In this document: positions 1 through 7,460 of the stretch, one piece after another
Layout of the letters: every line of letters starts with the position of its first letter
How positions within the stretch are numbered: position 1 is the stretch's first letter
Assembly (NCBI GenBank): GCA_027596945.1
Contig: JADGJH010001355.1
Location: forward strand, 1 to 10,472
Reading direction: 5' to 3'
DNA length: 10,472 nucleotides
DNA from: Physocladia obscura
Lineage: Eukaryota > Chytridiomycota > Chytridiomycetes > Chytridiales > Chytriomycetaceae
Position numbers and translations under genes: made by a program
Notes under the pieces: model-generated
The model's database searches: none
Told to the model about the DNA's origin: nothing
Seen by the model: the letters and a program-made list of their open reading frames with translations, nothing else

Positions 1-1265
1 ATAGAAAGGGATAGAAATAAAGATAAAATGGAATAAAGAAGAGAAGAGGACACAAATAGCAGAATTCAATCAAGTTTATTCTAGAATACTGAATAAAAGA
101 GTTTTTTGAAAAAGATTTAAAGTTTTTGGGGTTGCAGAAACTAAACATGAGGGAGAATAAATTTCTATTGATGTAAATTAACCTGTTCAAAGTAAATTCC
201 ATTTATTTATCAATTTGTGGTTGGTTTCTTTGGTAACATTGTCCTTCTTTCTGCACCTTCTTCCTTCTGTTGGTTTGAAAAATTTTACGTGTGTTTCGAA
301 TTTTTCCAAATTCAGGAATAATTTTTCAACCTGGTGTCACAAAACTATTGTCAAGCACTAAAATCAATGCATTAAATTTGTTACATTAAAAATATGCAAT
401 TTTTTATCTGCTGTATTTATTAATCAAAATATTTCTGAGAAATGTTGCTTGAATTCCTTGTTGAAAAAAAAAGTGTGTGATTTTCAGTTATTTTTTCTGC
501 CTAAATTCAGCCAGATACTGGAATGGACAGAAAAAAATTTATTTTTCTGCCATTGTTGATGTCTGGCCTAATTTTAATTTTTTTATTAACTGTGGACAAA
601 AGATTGTAAAGACAATGGTGAGTTGCTACAATTAATTGTTTTGACAGAAAATTAATCATTGTATGGCAATACAACTGCAGAGTTTCCTGTCAATTGATGG
701 CCAACATCAAACCTCTGATTTTGGGTCAAAAACAACTGAAAAATTGACTAAAATTATACACAGGCTTTTCCTGCTGTACACTAGAGAACCATTTGAGTGC
801 CAAATTTTGACCAGGAGGCATAATCAGCTAATTTTCATAAGTTTTTCAGCAATTATTGGCATTTAGAACTCTATTTCCAGATGGTGAATCCTTCCAATTT
901 TTTCAGATTATTTCTATCAAAAATTGGTTTAAAATCATACAGGATAGCAGGATTGTTATCTAACAAAATTGGGCTAGATAAAGCAGCCAATCAGTGGGTA
1001 GCTATCAGTCCAGAACTCATTAATTAGTCAAAAATTAGTAGAAATAAGAATAGAGTATTAGCATGTTTATTGTCAGAATTCATGCCAAAAACTTTTTAAA
1101 TTATTTGATATTATTTTTTTAATCCCTGGGTCAAGTTAATTTGGGAGTGTTGGATTAATATTGTGTCCTGTCGCATTATTGTCAAAACTTAAAATAGCAA
1201 TAATAAGCATGGATTGAATATTCATTAATCTGAAGAAATTATTGAAAAGGATTGTTGGGCAAGTT
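1..1265. other. AT-rich DNA without a recognisable gene
   Basis: Both strands are broken by frequent stops. The only open frame of note (663-866, 67 codons) has no motif, signal or splice context and I treat it as chance. Long A and T runs are common and CpG is almost absent, as expected of old decayed repeat DNA. The first 60 bases are purine-rich, a style also seen inside the LTR-like DNA around 4690-4810, but I could not align the two. Confidence 0.5.
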
Positions 1266-1360
1266 TCTTAATTTTAATTTAATTTTTAATTTAATTTCAT
1301 TTTAATTTATTTACTTTTATTTGATTTTATTTATTTTCATTTTTCATTTTCATTTTTATA
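1266..1360. repeat. T/A-rich low-complexity tract
   Basis: Repeated short blocks of the type ATTTTAATTT, TTATTT and TTTTCATT follow one another for about 95 bases, with almost no G. This is a degenerate simple-sequence tract. Nothing in it suggests coding. Confidence 0.7.
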
Positions 1361-1685
1361 AGTGAAAGAAAAGTTGTTTATTTTTATTGTTGTTAAATCT
1401 CATACCAGAATGGATTCAGCCAATATGAATTTATACTCCCATACATGAGTTGGCCAACAAAAAAGCAACTACATGGCATGGTACCACTCCAGCAATTGTG
1501 GTAAACATCTGCCTCATCATTAATTCAACCAATTTGAACAACAAGATTTTCATCCAATTTTTTTGTTAGCAGATCCCAGTTATTTGTATGAGCAACTACA
1601 TGACAACTTTTCCAATTTAATAGTAAATTTCCTATTTTTGTCCAATTTGTCAGGTTCTTTCTGTCCTAACTCATTGCAGCTGCAA
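1361..1685. other. Intergenic DNA, nothing supported
   Basis: There is no open frame of useful length on either strand. The short string AGCAACTACATG occurs twice, near 1464 and 1591. This is too short to define a repeat family. Confidence 0.4.
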
Positions 1686-1798
1686 GATCATCAAGCAAAG
1701 CTTGGTCATCAGCACACAGCCAGCTCTACAGCTTGAAGCTGGATCATCAACTCAAGGCTAGTTTATCAGCTCAAAGCTGGTAATCAGTGGAGAGCCAA
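1686..1798. repeat. Degenerate 19-bp tandem repeat (minisatellite)
   Basis: About six head-to-tail units can be laid out with a 19-bp period (one is 18): GATCATCAAGCAAAGCTTG at 1686, GTCATCAGCACACAGCCAG at 1705, a divergent unit at 1724, GATCATCAACTCAAGGCTA at 1742, GTTTATCAGCTCAAAGCTG at 1761 and GTAATCAGTGGAGAGCCAA at 1780. The common core is roughly G-T/A-ATCA-(N)-CTCAAAGCTG. The units have diverged substantially, so the array is old. Confidence 0.65.
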
Positions 1799-2045
1799 TA
1801 AACTGGCCCTACAACATCTGCATCAACTAATTGAAACTTGCTCAGCAAAGCAATCAGAATAGGTCCAGAATGAACTCAGAAAATGTCTGAACCCTGGCTA
1901 GGTCCCGAGAATAGCCAGTTAGTGTCCTTAACACTCTGGAGATAAATATAATAGATAGGATAAACAGGAATAGGTAACTATGGTTAATAAATACACCCAC
2001 AATTTTTTTTTCTTTTTCCCAATTAAGATTCTGAGTCCTTATTCT

Positions 2046-2055
2046 GGCACTACCA
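2046..2055 (-). other. Possible second retroelement primer-binding site
   Basis: On the minus strand the sequence reads TGGTAGTGCC followed by AGAA. It matches the site at 4176-4185 (TGGTAGCACC followed by AGAA) at 12 of 14 positions, and both differences fall on the same dinucleotide. It would pair with the 3' end of an initiator-Met-type tRNA. Against it, the bases immediately upstream on the minus strand do not show the CA end expected of an LTR, and no gag is visible downstream. Confidence 0.3.
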
Positions 2056-2535
2056 GCAACAAAAACCCTTTTCTTCACACCCAGGCTGCACTCTGTCAAT
2101 ACTTGCTTCTAGAACCACATTGTCATCCATTGCCCTGGTTGCCTGACTGTGTCCTGTCACCTGAAGGTCTGAGGGTAAAATTCTTTTCACAAGCTTGTAT
2201 TTGCTGTTCCAATCATCAGGCAGTCCACTCCATTTCTTGCAATACCAATGCCTACTAGTCCTGGGAAATATGCCTCCAAAGGGATGGTGCACTACTGTAG
2301 GATATCCATTAACTCATTCCACAGCATCACAAGATCTGTCACAAGTGTCATGGAGGGCAGAGGGTGGAAGGGGTGTAAGGAGAAGGTTGGCACTTACCTC
2401 TTTGGCTGCTGTGAGTCCAGCACAGCAGTTCCAAGTGTCACTCTCATGGTGGAAGACCTGCAGTAGTACAGAGGCACCAGTTGAGCTTGATGCGCCACTG
2501 GCCTTGCAGAGCTGTTTGCATCCCACAAACAACAT
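2050..2535 (-). pseudogene. Unrecognised minus-strand coding remnant
   Basis: One minus-strand frame runs from 2535 to 2050 with a single internal stop at 2314-2316, giving about 161 codons. The region is richer in G+C than its surroundings. I recognise no domain. The second half is basic and tryptophan-bearing (for example RHWYCKKWSGLPDDWN), the first half rich in Ser, Ala and Cys. A canonical splice donor (GAG then GTAAGTG, intron side from 2397) lies inside the first half, so the true exon might end there. A competing plus-strand frame of 142 codons (2195-2623) covers much of the same DNA. I prefer the minus strand because its frame is longer and carries the donor, but the choice is weak. 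It may be part of a transposable element. Confidence 0.3.
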
Positions 2536-2582
2536 GCCATTTTTCAGAACATCTTCAATTTATTATTTCAACTCCAAAACCC

Positions 2583-2595
2583 AAAAAAAAAAAAA
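2583..2595. repeat. 13-base A run beside the GC-richer island
   Basis: An uninterrupted run of 13 adenines follows directly after the island ending near 2580. It could be the tail of a plus-strand retrocopy. No clear AATAAA signal sits at the usual distance and no matching target-site duplication is visible to me. Confidence 0.4.
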
Positions 2596-2649
2596 CAAAT
2601 TAGTAAGAAAAACCAAAACATGATTGATCAAAAAGAACCAAACAGACAA

Positions 2650-2724
2650 CCAATAAATAAATAAATATATATAGAAAATATATATAAAGACAAATATTTA
2701 CAGAAGATAAATAAATAAATATTT
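2650..2724. repeat. (AAAT)n and (AT)n simple repeats
   Basis: AATAAATAAATAAATATATATAG begins at 2651, TATATATA follows near 2680 and a second AAATAAATAAAT stretch lies near 2709-2720. These are ordinary short AT microsatellites. Confidence 0.8.
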
Positions 2725-2739
2725 GCAAAGATAATTATC

Positions 2740-3217
2740 AGATAAAGTCAAGAAGTTTTGAACAAACTCAACCATCATGTGAGAATCTCACAAGTTATCA
2801 AAAAAATAGAAACAGTGAAAAAACAGTCTGCCACTGAATTGGGTAGTATGCTTTTTTAGATTCAATATAGACTGAATCTCTGATGAAAAAGCTAAGTCAG
2901 CAACATAACTGCCTACATTGACAACTACAGACAAGTGCTACAACAGACTCTTGTACATCAAGAAGTGAGCAGTATCCCAAGACAGTTCATGTCAATTGGA
3001 ATTAAGAGCCTTTTTTACATCACCATTCATTTGCTTTGGTATTTCAACATGATATATTGTCAGTGGACCCCAAATGAGAAAATAATATGGCAAATGTGAA
3101 AGCAAATAAATTTTCAATAGCTCTCATCCATTTTTCAAATGTATGTAACAAAGATGTTGAACAAGGAATGATGCATTTTGTAGCAAGCAAAAATGGATGT
3201 GTCTTTCCAAAGCTACT
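2740..3217. other. Decayed DNA downstream of the gag remnant
   Basis: This stretch lies 3' of the minus-strand gag pseudogene and should hold the remainder of that element if it were complete. Minus-strand readings show only short open runs broken by stops. I find no protease, integrase or reverse transcriptase motif. Either the element is truncated here or it has decayed past recognition. Confidence 0.4.
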
Positions 3218-4146
3218 TCATATGCTAACTTTGTCAAAATACTGTTTGTAAGCCAGGACCATATATATACGTTGAGGATTCACCCAATGACAAAAAAGGG
3301 CCCAATTTGACTCAGAATGCAAAACTCTTTGCCATTCATGCTGCCTGTGTAATGGAAAACTTGTTTTGGTGATAATAGCTTGTGTCAATACTATGGCACT
3401 TGGGTAATCAGGGTTTCTATATAAATCTTTGAACTTGGAGTTATGAAAAACAATTTTGCATCTCTTGCCAAGTACTTTATGACACTCAGTAGTATAGTAT
3501 ACAACAGTTTGGCAATGCTTTGTTGATTTGGAAAGTAATTTGGCAAGCATAAGTATATATTTGGATGTTTACTGTCTGTTGAAACACCAGTGAGCACATT
3601 CAATATTAGTTGAATTAGTATTTGAATGGTATGTTGCAATGTGCAGTACTGAATCCAAGCATAATTTTTCCAAGTCATGTTTCTATGCTGATCTTCTGGT
3701 AGATGTCTCCAGCATGTATGAGTATATTCTGTGAGTCCTGTGGTAATCCAGGTTGTGTAGTGCAGCTGTTGTTGGTGAGTTGAATGAACGCTGTCTGCAA
3801 GAAATCCATATAATTGGGCTTGTTCTTTGCATCTAAGTAAGTAATTGTTGATAATGTTTTGAGTTTTGTGCTGGCTTGGTTTTAGTGTTGCCATTGAATT
3901 CTGGTGGCCTTACTGAGGTGATTTTGAAAAATGTAAAGTTGCATGTATTAAGAGGAATCACTGAAGAATTTTCTTGAGAAACCCTATTTTGAAGTTCAGC
4001 TTGTAAGCTGTTGTTATTAATGCTGTTTCTCTGAGTTCCTGCATTTCTTGTAGAGTAGCAGCTAGTTGTCTGGCTTGTGAATTTGAAGTGTTTGGGCCTG
4101 AGTAGTCTATTTTGTTGGGAACAGCAAAGGTGTTTGGTCTTAACAT
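3218..4146 (-). pseudogene. Gag-like gene of an LTR retrotransposon, frameshifted
   Basis: A retroelement capsid (Gag) gene is read on the minus strand in at least three frames. It opens at ATG 4146, about 30 bases after a primer-binding site, with a Gln/Glu-rich segment (QARQLAATLQEMQELRETAL). Near 4003 the sense moves to a second frame (QNRVSQENSSVIPLNT, then RPPEFNGNTKTKPAQ around 3905-3870). It then moves to a third (YLLRCKEQAQLYGF, WITTGLTEYTHTCWRHLPED, TWKNY). The PPxFNGN motif followed by a Leu/Gln-rich helix, a GLT..(A)..W segment and TW(K)xY matches the general layout of Gag from Ty3/gypsy- and copia-like elements. A further open frame (3550-3218) is probably its C-terminal part. No CCHC zinc knuckle is visible. 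It is inactive. Family placement beyond 'LTR retrotransposon gag' is inference. Confidence 0.65.
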
Positions 4147-4175
4147 TGTTGAAGAGAGGGGTTTATAGTTTTTCT

Positions 4176-4185
4176 GGTGCTACCA
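4176..4185 (-). other. Retroelement primer-binding site (initiator-Met type)
   Basis: The minus strand reads TGGTAGCACC, three bases after a CA that ends LTR-like DNA (TCTCACA, then TAT). TGGTAGCGCC is the well-known Ty1 primer-binding site, complementary to the yeast initiator tRNA-Met 3' end. The site here differs by a single base, a change expected from CpG decay. Its position between an LTR end and a gag start is the canonical arrangement. Confidence 0.65.
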
Positions 4186-4188
4186 ATA

Positions 4189-4575
4189 TGTGAGAGAATC
4201 AAAGTAGTTCCAAGTGGGCAAAGTTAACTTGGGACAGCAAAGCAAAGTATTTTCTTGAGCTCTGGTTTACATGGTGAAGTCTTCCTTTTTGTTCAAAAGC
4301 AAAGTGAAGTTTAATAAAGAATTCTCTGTTTATTTCAATTTCAGTAACTCTGAAGTTATAGAGCCTCAGGATCCTTTCTGAAACAAAGTGAAATAGAATT
4401 TTGGGTGGTGCAAGTAAAAATTTCATAAAGAAAATTGTGAAATGGACAAGAACTTGTGGCTGACAAATAAAAGAATAATAAAGGAAAATAAAAGATAATA
4501 AGATAATAAAATAAGAATATAATAGTAAGAATTTTGAATTGGAGTTATGGAAAACTAGTCACTTTCTGTGACAGA
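4189..4575 (-). repeat. LTR-like sequence adjoining the primer-binding site
   Basis: In plus orientation it begins TGTGAGAGAATC at 4189 and may end at TTCTGTGACA (4575). On the minus strand it therefore starts TG and ends CA, as LTRs do. No gene is visible; open frames inside it carry no motif and are ignored. The outer boundary is uncertain: a second end motif, ATTCTGTTACACA, lies at 4914-4926, so the LTR may instead be the full 4189-4926. No second copy is present in the window to settle it. Confidence 0.5.
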
Positions 4576-4578
4576 ATG

Positions 4579-4926
4579 TTACGGAATGAGCCTCCAGTAA
4601 GTAAGTTTTATTGCCAAAGAGTTAAGTTTTTAGAAAAATTTTTTTTTATTTGCATTCATAGTTCAGGTTTTTATAGTTTTGGATTTGAAAAAGAAAGAAA
4701 GAAGTTTCCAGAAAAGAAAGAAAAATGAAGAAATAAGAAAGTAATGATAAAAGTGAAATAAAAGGATAAGAATTGATAAAGTGATAGAGAGAATATAGAA
4801 GAATAAGATGTCACTTGAAGTAGGTCTTGATTGTTTTTGGTTCTTGAGTTATTTAGTTTCTTGTAGAATTTTCCAGAATGGCTGAAAAAATGTGGATAAC
4901 AGGAAAAATAGTTATTCTGTTACACA
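4579..4926. repeat. Second LTR-like segment, possibly nested or tandem
   Basis: It starts TGTTACGGAATGAGCC (4579) and ends ATTCTGTTACACA (4926), imperfect inverted ends (TGTTACGGAAT against TGTAACAGAAT, 9 of 11). Its right end (GGAAAAATAGTTATTCTGTTACA) resembles the right end of the neighbouring LTR-like block (GGAAAACTAGTCACTTTCTGTGACA). This suggests two LTRs of one family lying side by side. A purine-rich tract fills 4686-4808. It could be a solo LTR, a tandem duplicate or the outer part of one longer LTR. Confidence 0.4.
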
Positions 4927-4968
4927 GCACCGGGGGATTTTGGTTTAGTGGTTATATTTTAACAATAA

Positions 4969-5032
4969 GCCATTTCAAAATCTTATTGGAAGTCTGATGT
5001 GCCATTTCAAAGTCTTATTGGAAGTCTGATGT
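4969..5032. repeat. 32-bp tandem duplication, one mismatch
   Basis: GCCATTTCAAAATCTTATTG... at 4969-5000 is repeated at 5001-5032 with only A to G at unit position 12. The second copy encodes the start of the recognisable copia fragment. Because 32 is not a multiple of three, the first copy is read in a different frame. Confidence 0.9.
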
Positions 5033-5260
5033 ATCCTGCTGTTTGGACAAGGCCTGACATTTCTTATGCTGTTGGTGCACTGTCACAGCACAATCACAAA
5101 CCTGGTGAACTACATTGGAAATGTGCAATTGATGTTGTTTGGTACTTGAAGGGACATGCAGGTTTGGGACTTGAATATATTGACAGTGGACACTGGAACA
5201 TTGAAGTCTGGTGTGATGCTGACTGGGCAAGCGATTTGAATTCAGCCAAGTCCAGGTGTC
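4969..5260 (+). pseudogene. Ty1/copia reverse transcriptase-RNase H fragment
   Basis: The plus-strand frame containing position 4999 encodes the junction between reverse transcriptase and RNase H of a Ty1/copia Pol polyprotein. Visible signatures are FQSLIGSLMYPAVW, the near-invariant TRPDISYAV, ALSQ, an HWK segment, YLKGHAGLGL and WCDADWASDLNSAKS. The last holds the first catalytic Asp of RNase H (DADWA). Copia Pol normally continues with a TSG..SWSSKKQ-type stretch. Here the similarity fades after SAKS near 5253 and a stop follows at 5287-5289. The catalytic YVDD part of reverse transcriptase, integrase and protease are all missing. This is a dead fragment of under 100 residues. Downstream it collides with a gag-like frame on the opposite strand. 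Confidence 0.85.
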
Positions 5261-5957
5261 CTTTTGGCCCTGAGCCCAGTATTTCTTGATCTCTTGTCTT
5301 TCTTTGTCATTGCAAATTCCATTTGTGAATCGCTTGACAAGCGCAGTTTGAAAAACAGGGTTTGTTTCCTGCACTGGGATACCAAAGTCTTCTTAACACT
5401 TGCACAATGCCGTTGAACCAAACTCTGTAATCATACATCAAGTGTTTTTGCTGAGCTGTCTTTTTGTATTTGGCAGTTAGCAATTCAACAGCATGGTCTG
5501 AGTTGTGCCATACTAATTGCTCAAGAGCACGCCACTTTTTGAAAGGAGTAGTTCCCCTGTTTTGCCAAATGTCTTGAAGCAAGTTGTCAAGATGGTGAAG
5601 AATGATTTAGTCCATTGTGCCTCGCACCGTCATGAACTGTTGACAATGGCTGTCAAACAGACTGTAGTTCACTGCTGGAGTAGGAACTTGTGCTCCGGCT
5701 GGCAGTGGGCCTGCCACGGCATAGATTGGTTTGTCTTCAAGCAGCATTTGAATGTCAGTTCTTAACATTTCGGCCATTGAATGCAGCCAAATCCCGTTTA
5801 ATACATGTGACTGCACTGTGGCCAGCAGATTTTGGCCCTCAATTAATGATTTTGAGTTGCAACTCCATTGCTCCCATTTGGTTTGCGCTCCTGATGTTGT
5901 CAAAAGGTTTATGATCCTTTTTGTTTGTTGATCTGCCATTTGCAAAGTTGGCTTCAA
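5255..5957 (-). pseudogene. Gag-like hypothetical protein, one stop and one frameshift
   Basis: A minus-strand frame runs from 5957 (a second Met begins MADQQTKRIIN at 5939) through a single TAA at 5607-5609 to about 5390. The sense then continues in a neighbouring frame (PVQETNPVFQTALVKRF, then CNDKERQEIKKYWAQGQKD) to about 5255. The total would be about 230 residues. It is rich in Gln, Trp and Leu and lacks a signal peptide or membrane segment. I recognise no catalytic motif. Size, composition and retroelement surroundings suggest a Gag or a small transposon accessory protein, but this is inference. It has more CpG than the flanking repeats and only two lesions, so it is probably younger. 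The TAA could derive from CAA by a C-to-T change. Confidence 0.5.
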
Positions 5958-5962
5958 TTTTG

Positions 5963-5985
5963 TTCAATTCAATTCAATTCAATTC
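5963..5985. repeat. (TTCAA)n microsatellite
   Basis: About four and a half perfect TTCAA units lie just upstream, in the minus-strand sense, of the gag-like frame's start. Confidence 0.85.
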
Positions 5986-6029
5986 GATTTGACACTCGCA
6001 AGAAGTGCAAGATTCTTAATCCATTTATC

Positions 6030-6131
6030 TGTCAAGTTTTTGCAGAAAGTGTCCTTTTATTTTAATGAACTGTTCAATATTAAAAGAGGATCATCCTTGT
6101 CAAGTTTTTGTAGAAAGCGTAAAACTTGACA
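6030..6131. repeat. Repeated TGTCAAGTTTTTG motif and hairpin
   Basis: TGTCAAGTTTTTGCAGAAAG plus TGT (6030-6052) recurs at 6098-6120 as TGTCAAGTTTTTGTAGAAAG plus CGT, 21 of 23 identical. The second copy is followed by its inverse: TGTCAAGTTTT (6098-6108) pairs perfectly with AAAACTTGACA (6121-6131) across a 12-base loop. Related short words (GTGTCAAAAAC near 6148, TTTGACAACTG near 6292) follow. Direct and inverted short repeats clustered next to a transposase remnant resemble the subterminal repeats of CACTA-like DNA transposons. That link is inference. Confidence 0.6.
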
Positions 6132-6317
6132 AAATGAAGAAAAATGTCAGTGTCAAAAACAGAAAATTTCCAAACTCCTCAGTATTCCTTGCTTATTTAC
6201 ACAAAATTTGAAACTTAATGTTTAAATAATGATTATTTCTCTTTATTTAAAAAAAGCTTGCATAAAATAAATTTGGAAGCATTATCAAACCCTTTGACAA
6301 CTGAAATTCAACAAAAA

Positions 6318-6689
6318 CTGTCATAGCAAGAAGAACTATCACCAGTTACAGCAAAACAAATTTTACAATAAAATGTTGCTGTTGCTCCAGCATGCTTGTA
6401 AACCTGTGAAGCTCTTGGATTGTCAACAAGAAGAACAAGCAATGATGACATCACAAGAATACATTTAACACAAATATTCCTGAGGACAGTGATCGTCCTG
6501 AAAAGAGAGGTGAATAAAAAACAGAAAAAGTAAATAAAAACCTTTCTTTAGGTCAACTAAAATTACTTCAGTTATGTCACTCCAATGTCCTTGCTTTGTA
6601 GTTGCAACAAAATTAATATATGCAGGACCATGGTATTTTATGGCAAAGCAGGAAATAAAAGGAAATAATTCTTGAAATAGTTGTATCAT
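6318..6689 (-). pseudogene. Plavaka/CACTA-like transposase core, decayed
   Basis: On the minus strand, an open frame from 6689 reads FAIKYHGPAYINFVATTK and SDITEVILVDLKK. After a possible intron (GTTTTTATTT to CTCTCTTTTCAG, about 6542 to 6498) the sense continues in another frame: ILVMSSLLVLLVDNPRASQV, YKHAGATATFYCKI and, after a slip in a T-rich run, CFAVTGDSS. The order 'hydrophobic strand, DNPxAS, H.G..A..(F)YC..C' resembles the conserved block that I know from large fungal and animal transposases of the Plavaka/CACTA type. The Asp of DN is a candidate catalytic residue. Multiple frame changes make it a pseudogene. The zinc-finger piece further right (7815-7886) is plausibly its N-terminus. 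Assignment rests on motif memory and not on alignment. Confidence 0.45.
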
Positions 6690-7117
6690 TTTTTTCCTGA
6701 CATTTTATCTGAGCAAGCAATAGGAAAGTTAAAAACTTGTGGCTCCATTTGCTTTTTATAATAAGGATAATAATAAGAAGGTTAAATATTTTAATAAAAT
6801 AATTTTTTGAAATAAATGCCTCTTCTGTATAGATCACCCTTTTCATTGCATAAACAGCTTTGAAATTATAAAAAAAGTGAAGCAGAATAATTTCTGAAAC
6901 TTGACCAAAAGATACTTTATTCAGGTTACTTGTCTTTCAATTCTGTCTTGGAGTATTACAACATCTCTGAAAAAAAAATGTATTAAAAGAAGAAGAAAAT
7001 GAATTATTTCATGACAGCAACAATTTTAGGGATCAATTAGGAGACTGTGTGTGAAAGCTGATTATGCAGCAACTTTATAGCCATCAATTTTGAAATATTT
7101 AATTACCCTGTATACAG
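6690..7117. other. Decayed DNA within the presumed transposon
   Basis: Minus-strand readings are short and stop-ridden, and plus-strand readings are worse. The stretch lies between coding-like pieces of the presumed transposase, so it may be its degraded middle or an intron. No other feature is visible. Confidence 0.35.
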
Positions 7118-7434
7118 TCACAATCCATTCCAGTCAATCCAAAGTCTCAGTGCACAAACTGCATAGGCTATGCGTTCATACATCTTTGTTGGGCTGTCAT
7201 TCAGTTCTGGATTATGAAAAATGAACTCACTGGCACAATTTCAATTCTCAAATGTGTTATGCAATATTTACTTCTACAAATATTTGCTCAATCAGCTTTG
7301 GGATTGGGTGGATGTAAATTTTAGCTCCAGACAATGTCATGCGCTCTACTGCTAAAACCCTGCCAAATTGATTACAAAATTTAACTACTTTTTTGAAGAC
7401 TGGGTGTATCAATTCAAAGCAGCTTAAAGATAAA
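7118..7434 (-). pseudogene. Coding-like fragments, likely part of the transposase relic
   Basis: Two consecutive minus-strand runs look like former protein. The first (about 7434-7256) reads LIHPVFKKVVKFCNQFGRV and LSGAKIYIHPIPKLIEQIF. The second, one frame away (about 7260-7118), reads FENWNCASEFIFHNPELN and KMYERIAYAVCALRLWID. Neither has a motif that I can name. Their balanced composition and position between the zinc-finger piece and the DNPRAS core suggest the same gene, broken by a frameshift near 7258. Confidence 0.35.
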
Positions 7435-7460
7435 CCAAATGAGTTTCATCTACTCCAGGT

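Noticed and set aside
1..80. Purine-rich window start as a second copy of the LTR at 4189-4926
   Set aside because: Similar composition only; no stretch aligned convincingly by eye.
663..866. 67-codon plus-strand open frame
   Set aside because: No motif, splice signal or homology that I can recognise; length is within chance for one of many frames in 10 kb.
2195..2623. 142-codon plus-strand open frame
   Set aside because: Overlaps a longer near-open minus frame, and its last part is translated simple A-rich sequence. Kept only as the alternative reading of the island.
4199..4426. 75-codon minus-strand frame inside the LTR-like block
   Set aside because: LTRs are noncoding in this position and the peptide shows no domain.
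4936..4960. tRNA A-box-like word TGGTTTAGTGG, possible tRNA gene or SINE head
   Set aside because: No B-box (GGTTCRA type) follows at the needed distance and no acceptor or anticodon stems can be formed.
5015..5250. Minus-strand continuation of the gag-like frame through the copia fragment
   Set aside because: This part is antisense to clear copia RNase H coding on the plus strand, so it is a shadow; the gag-like sense ends near 5255.
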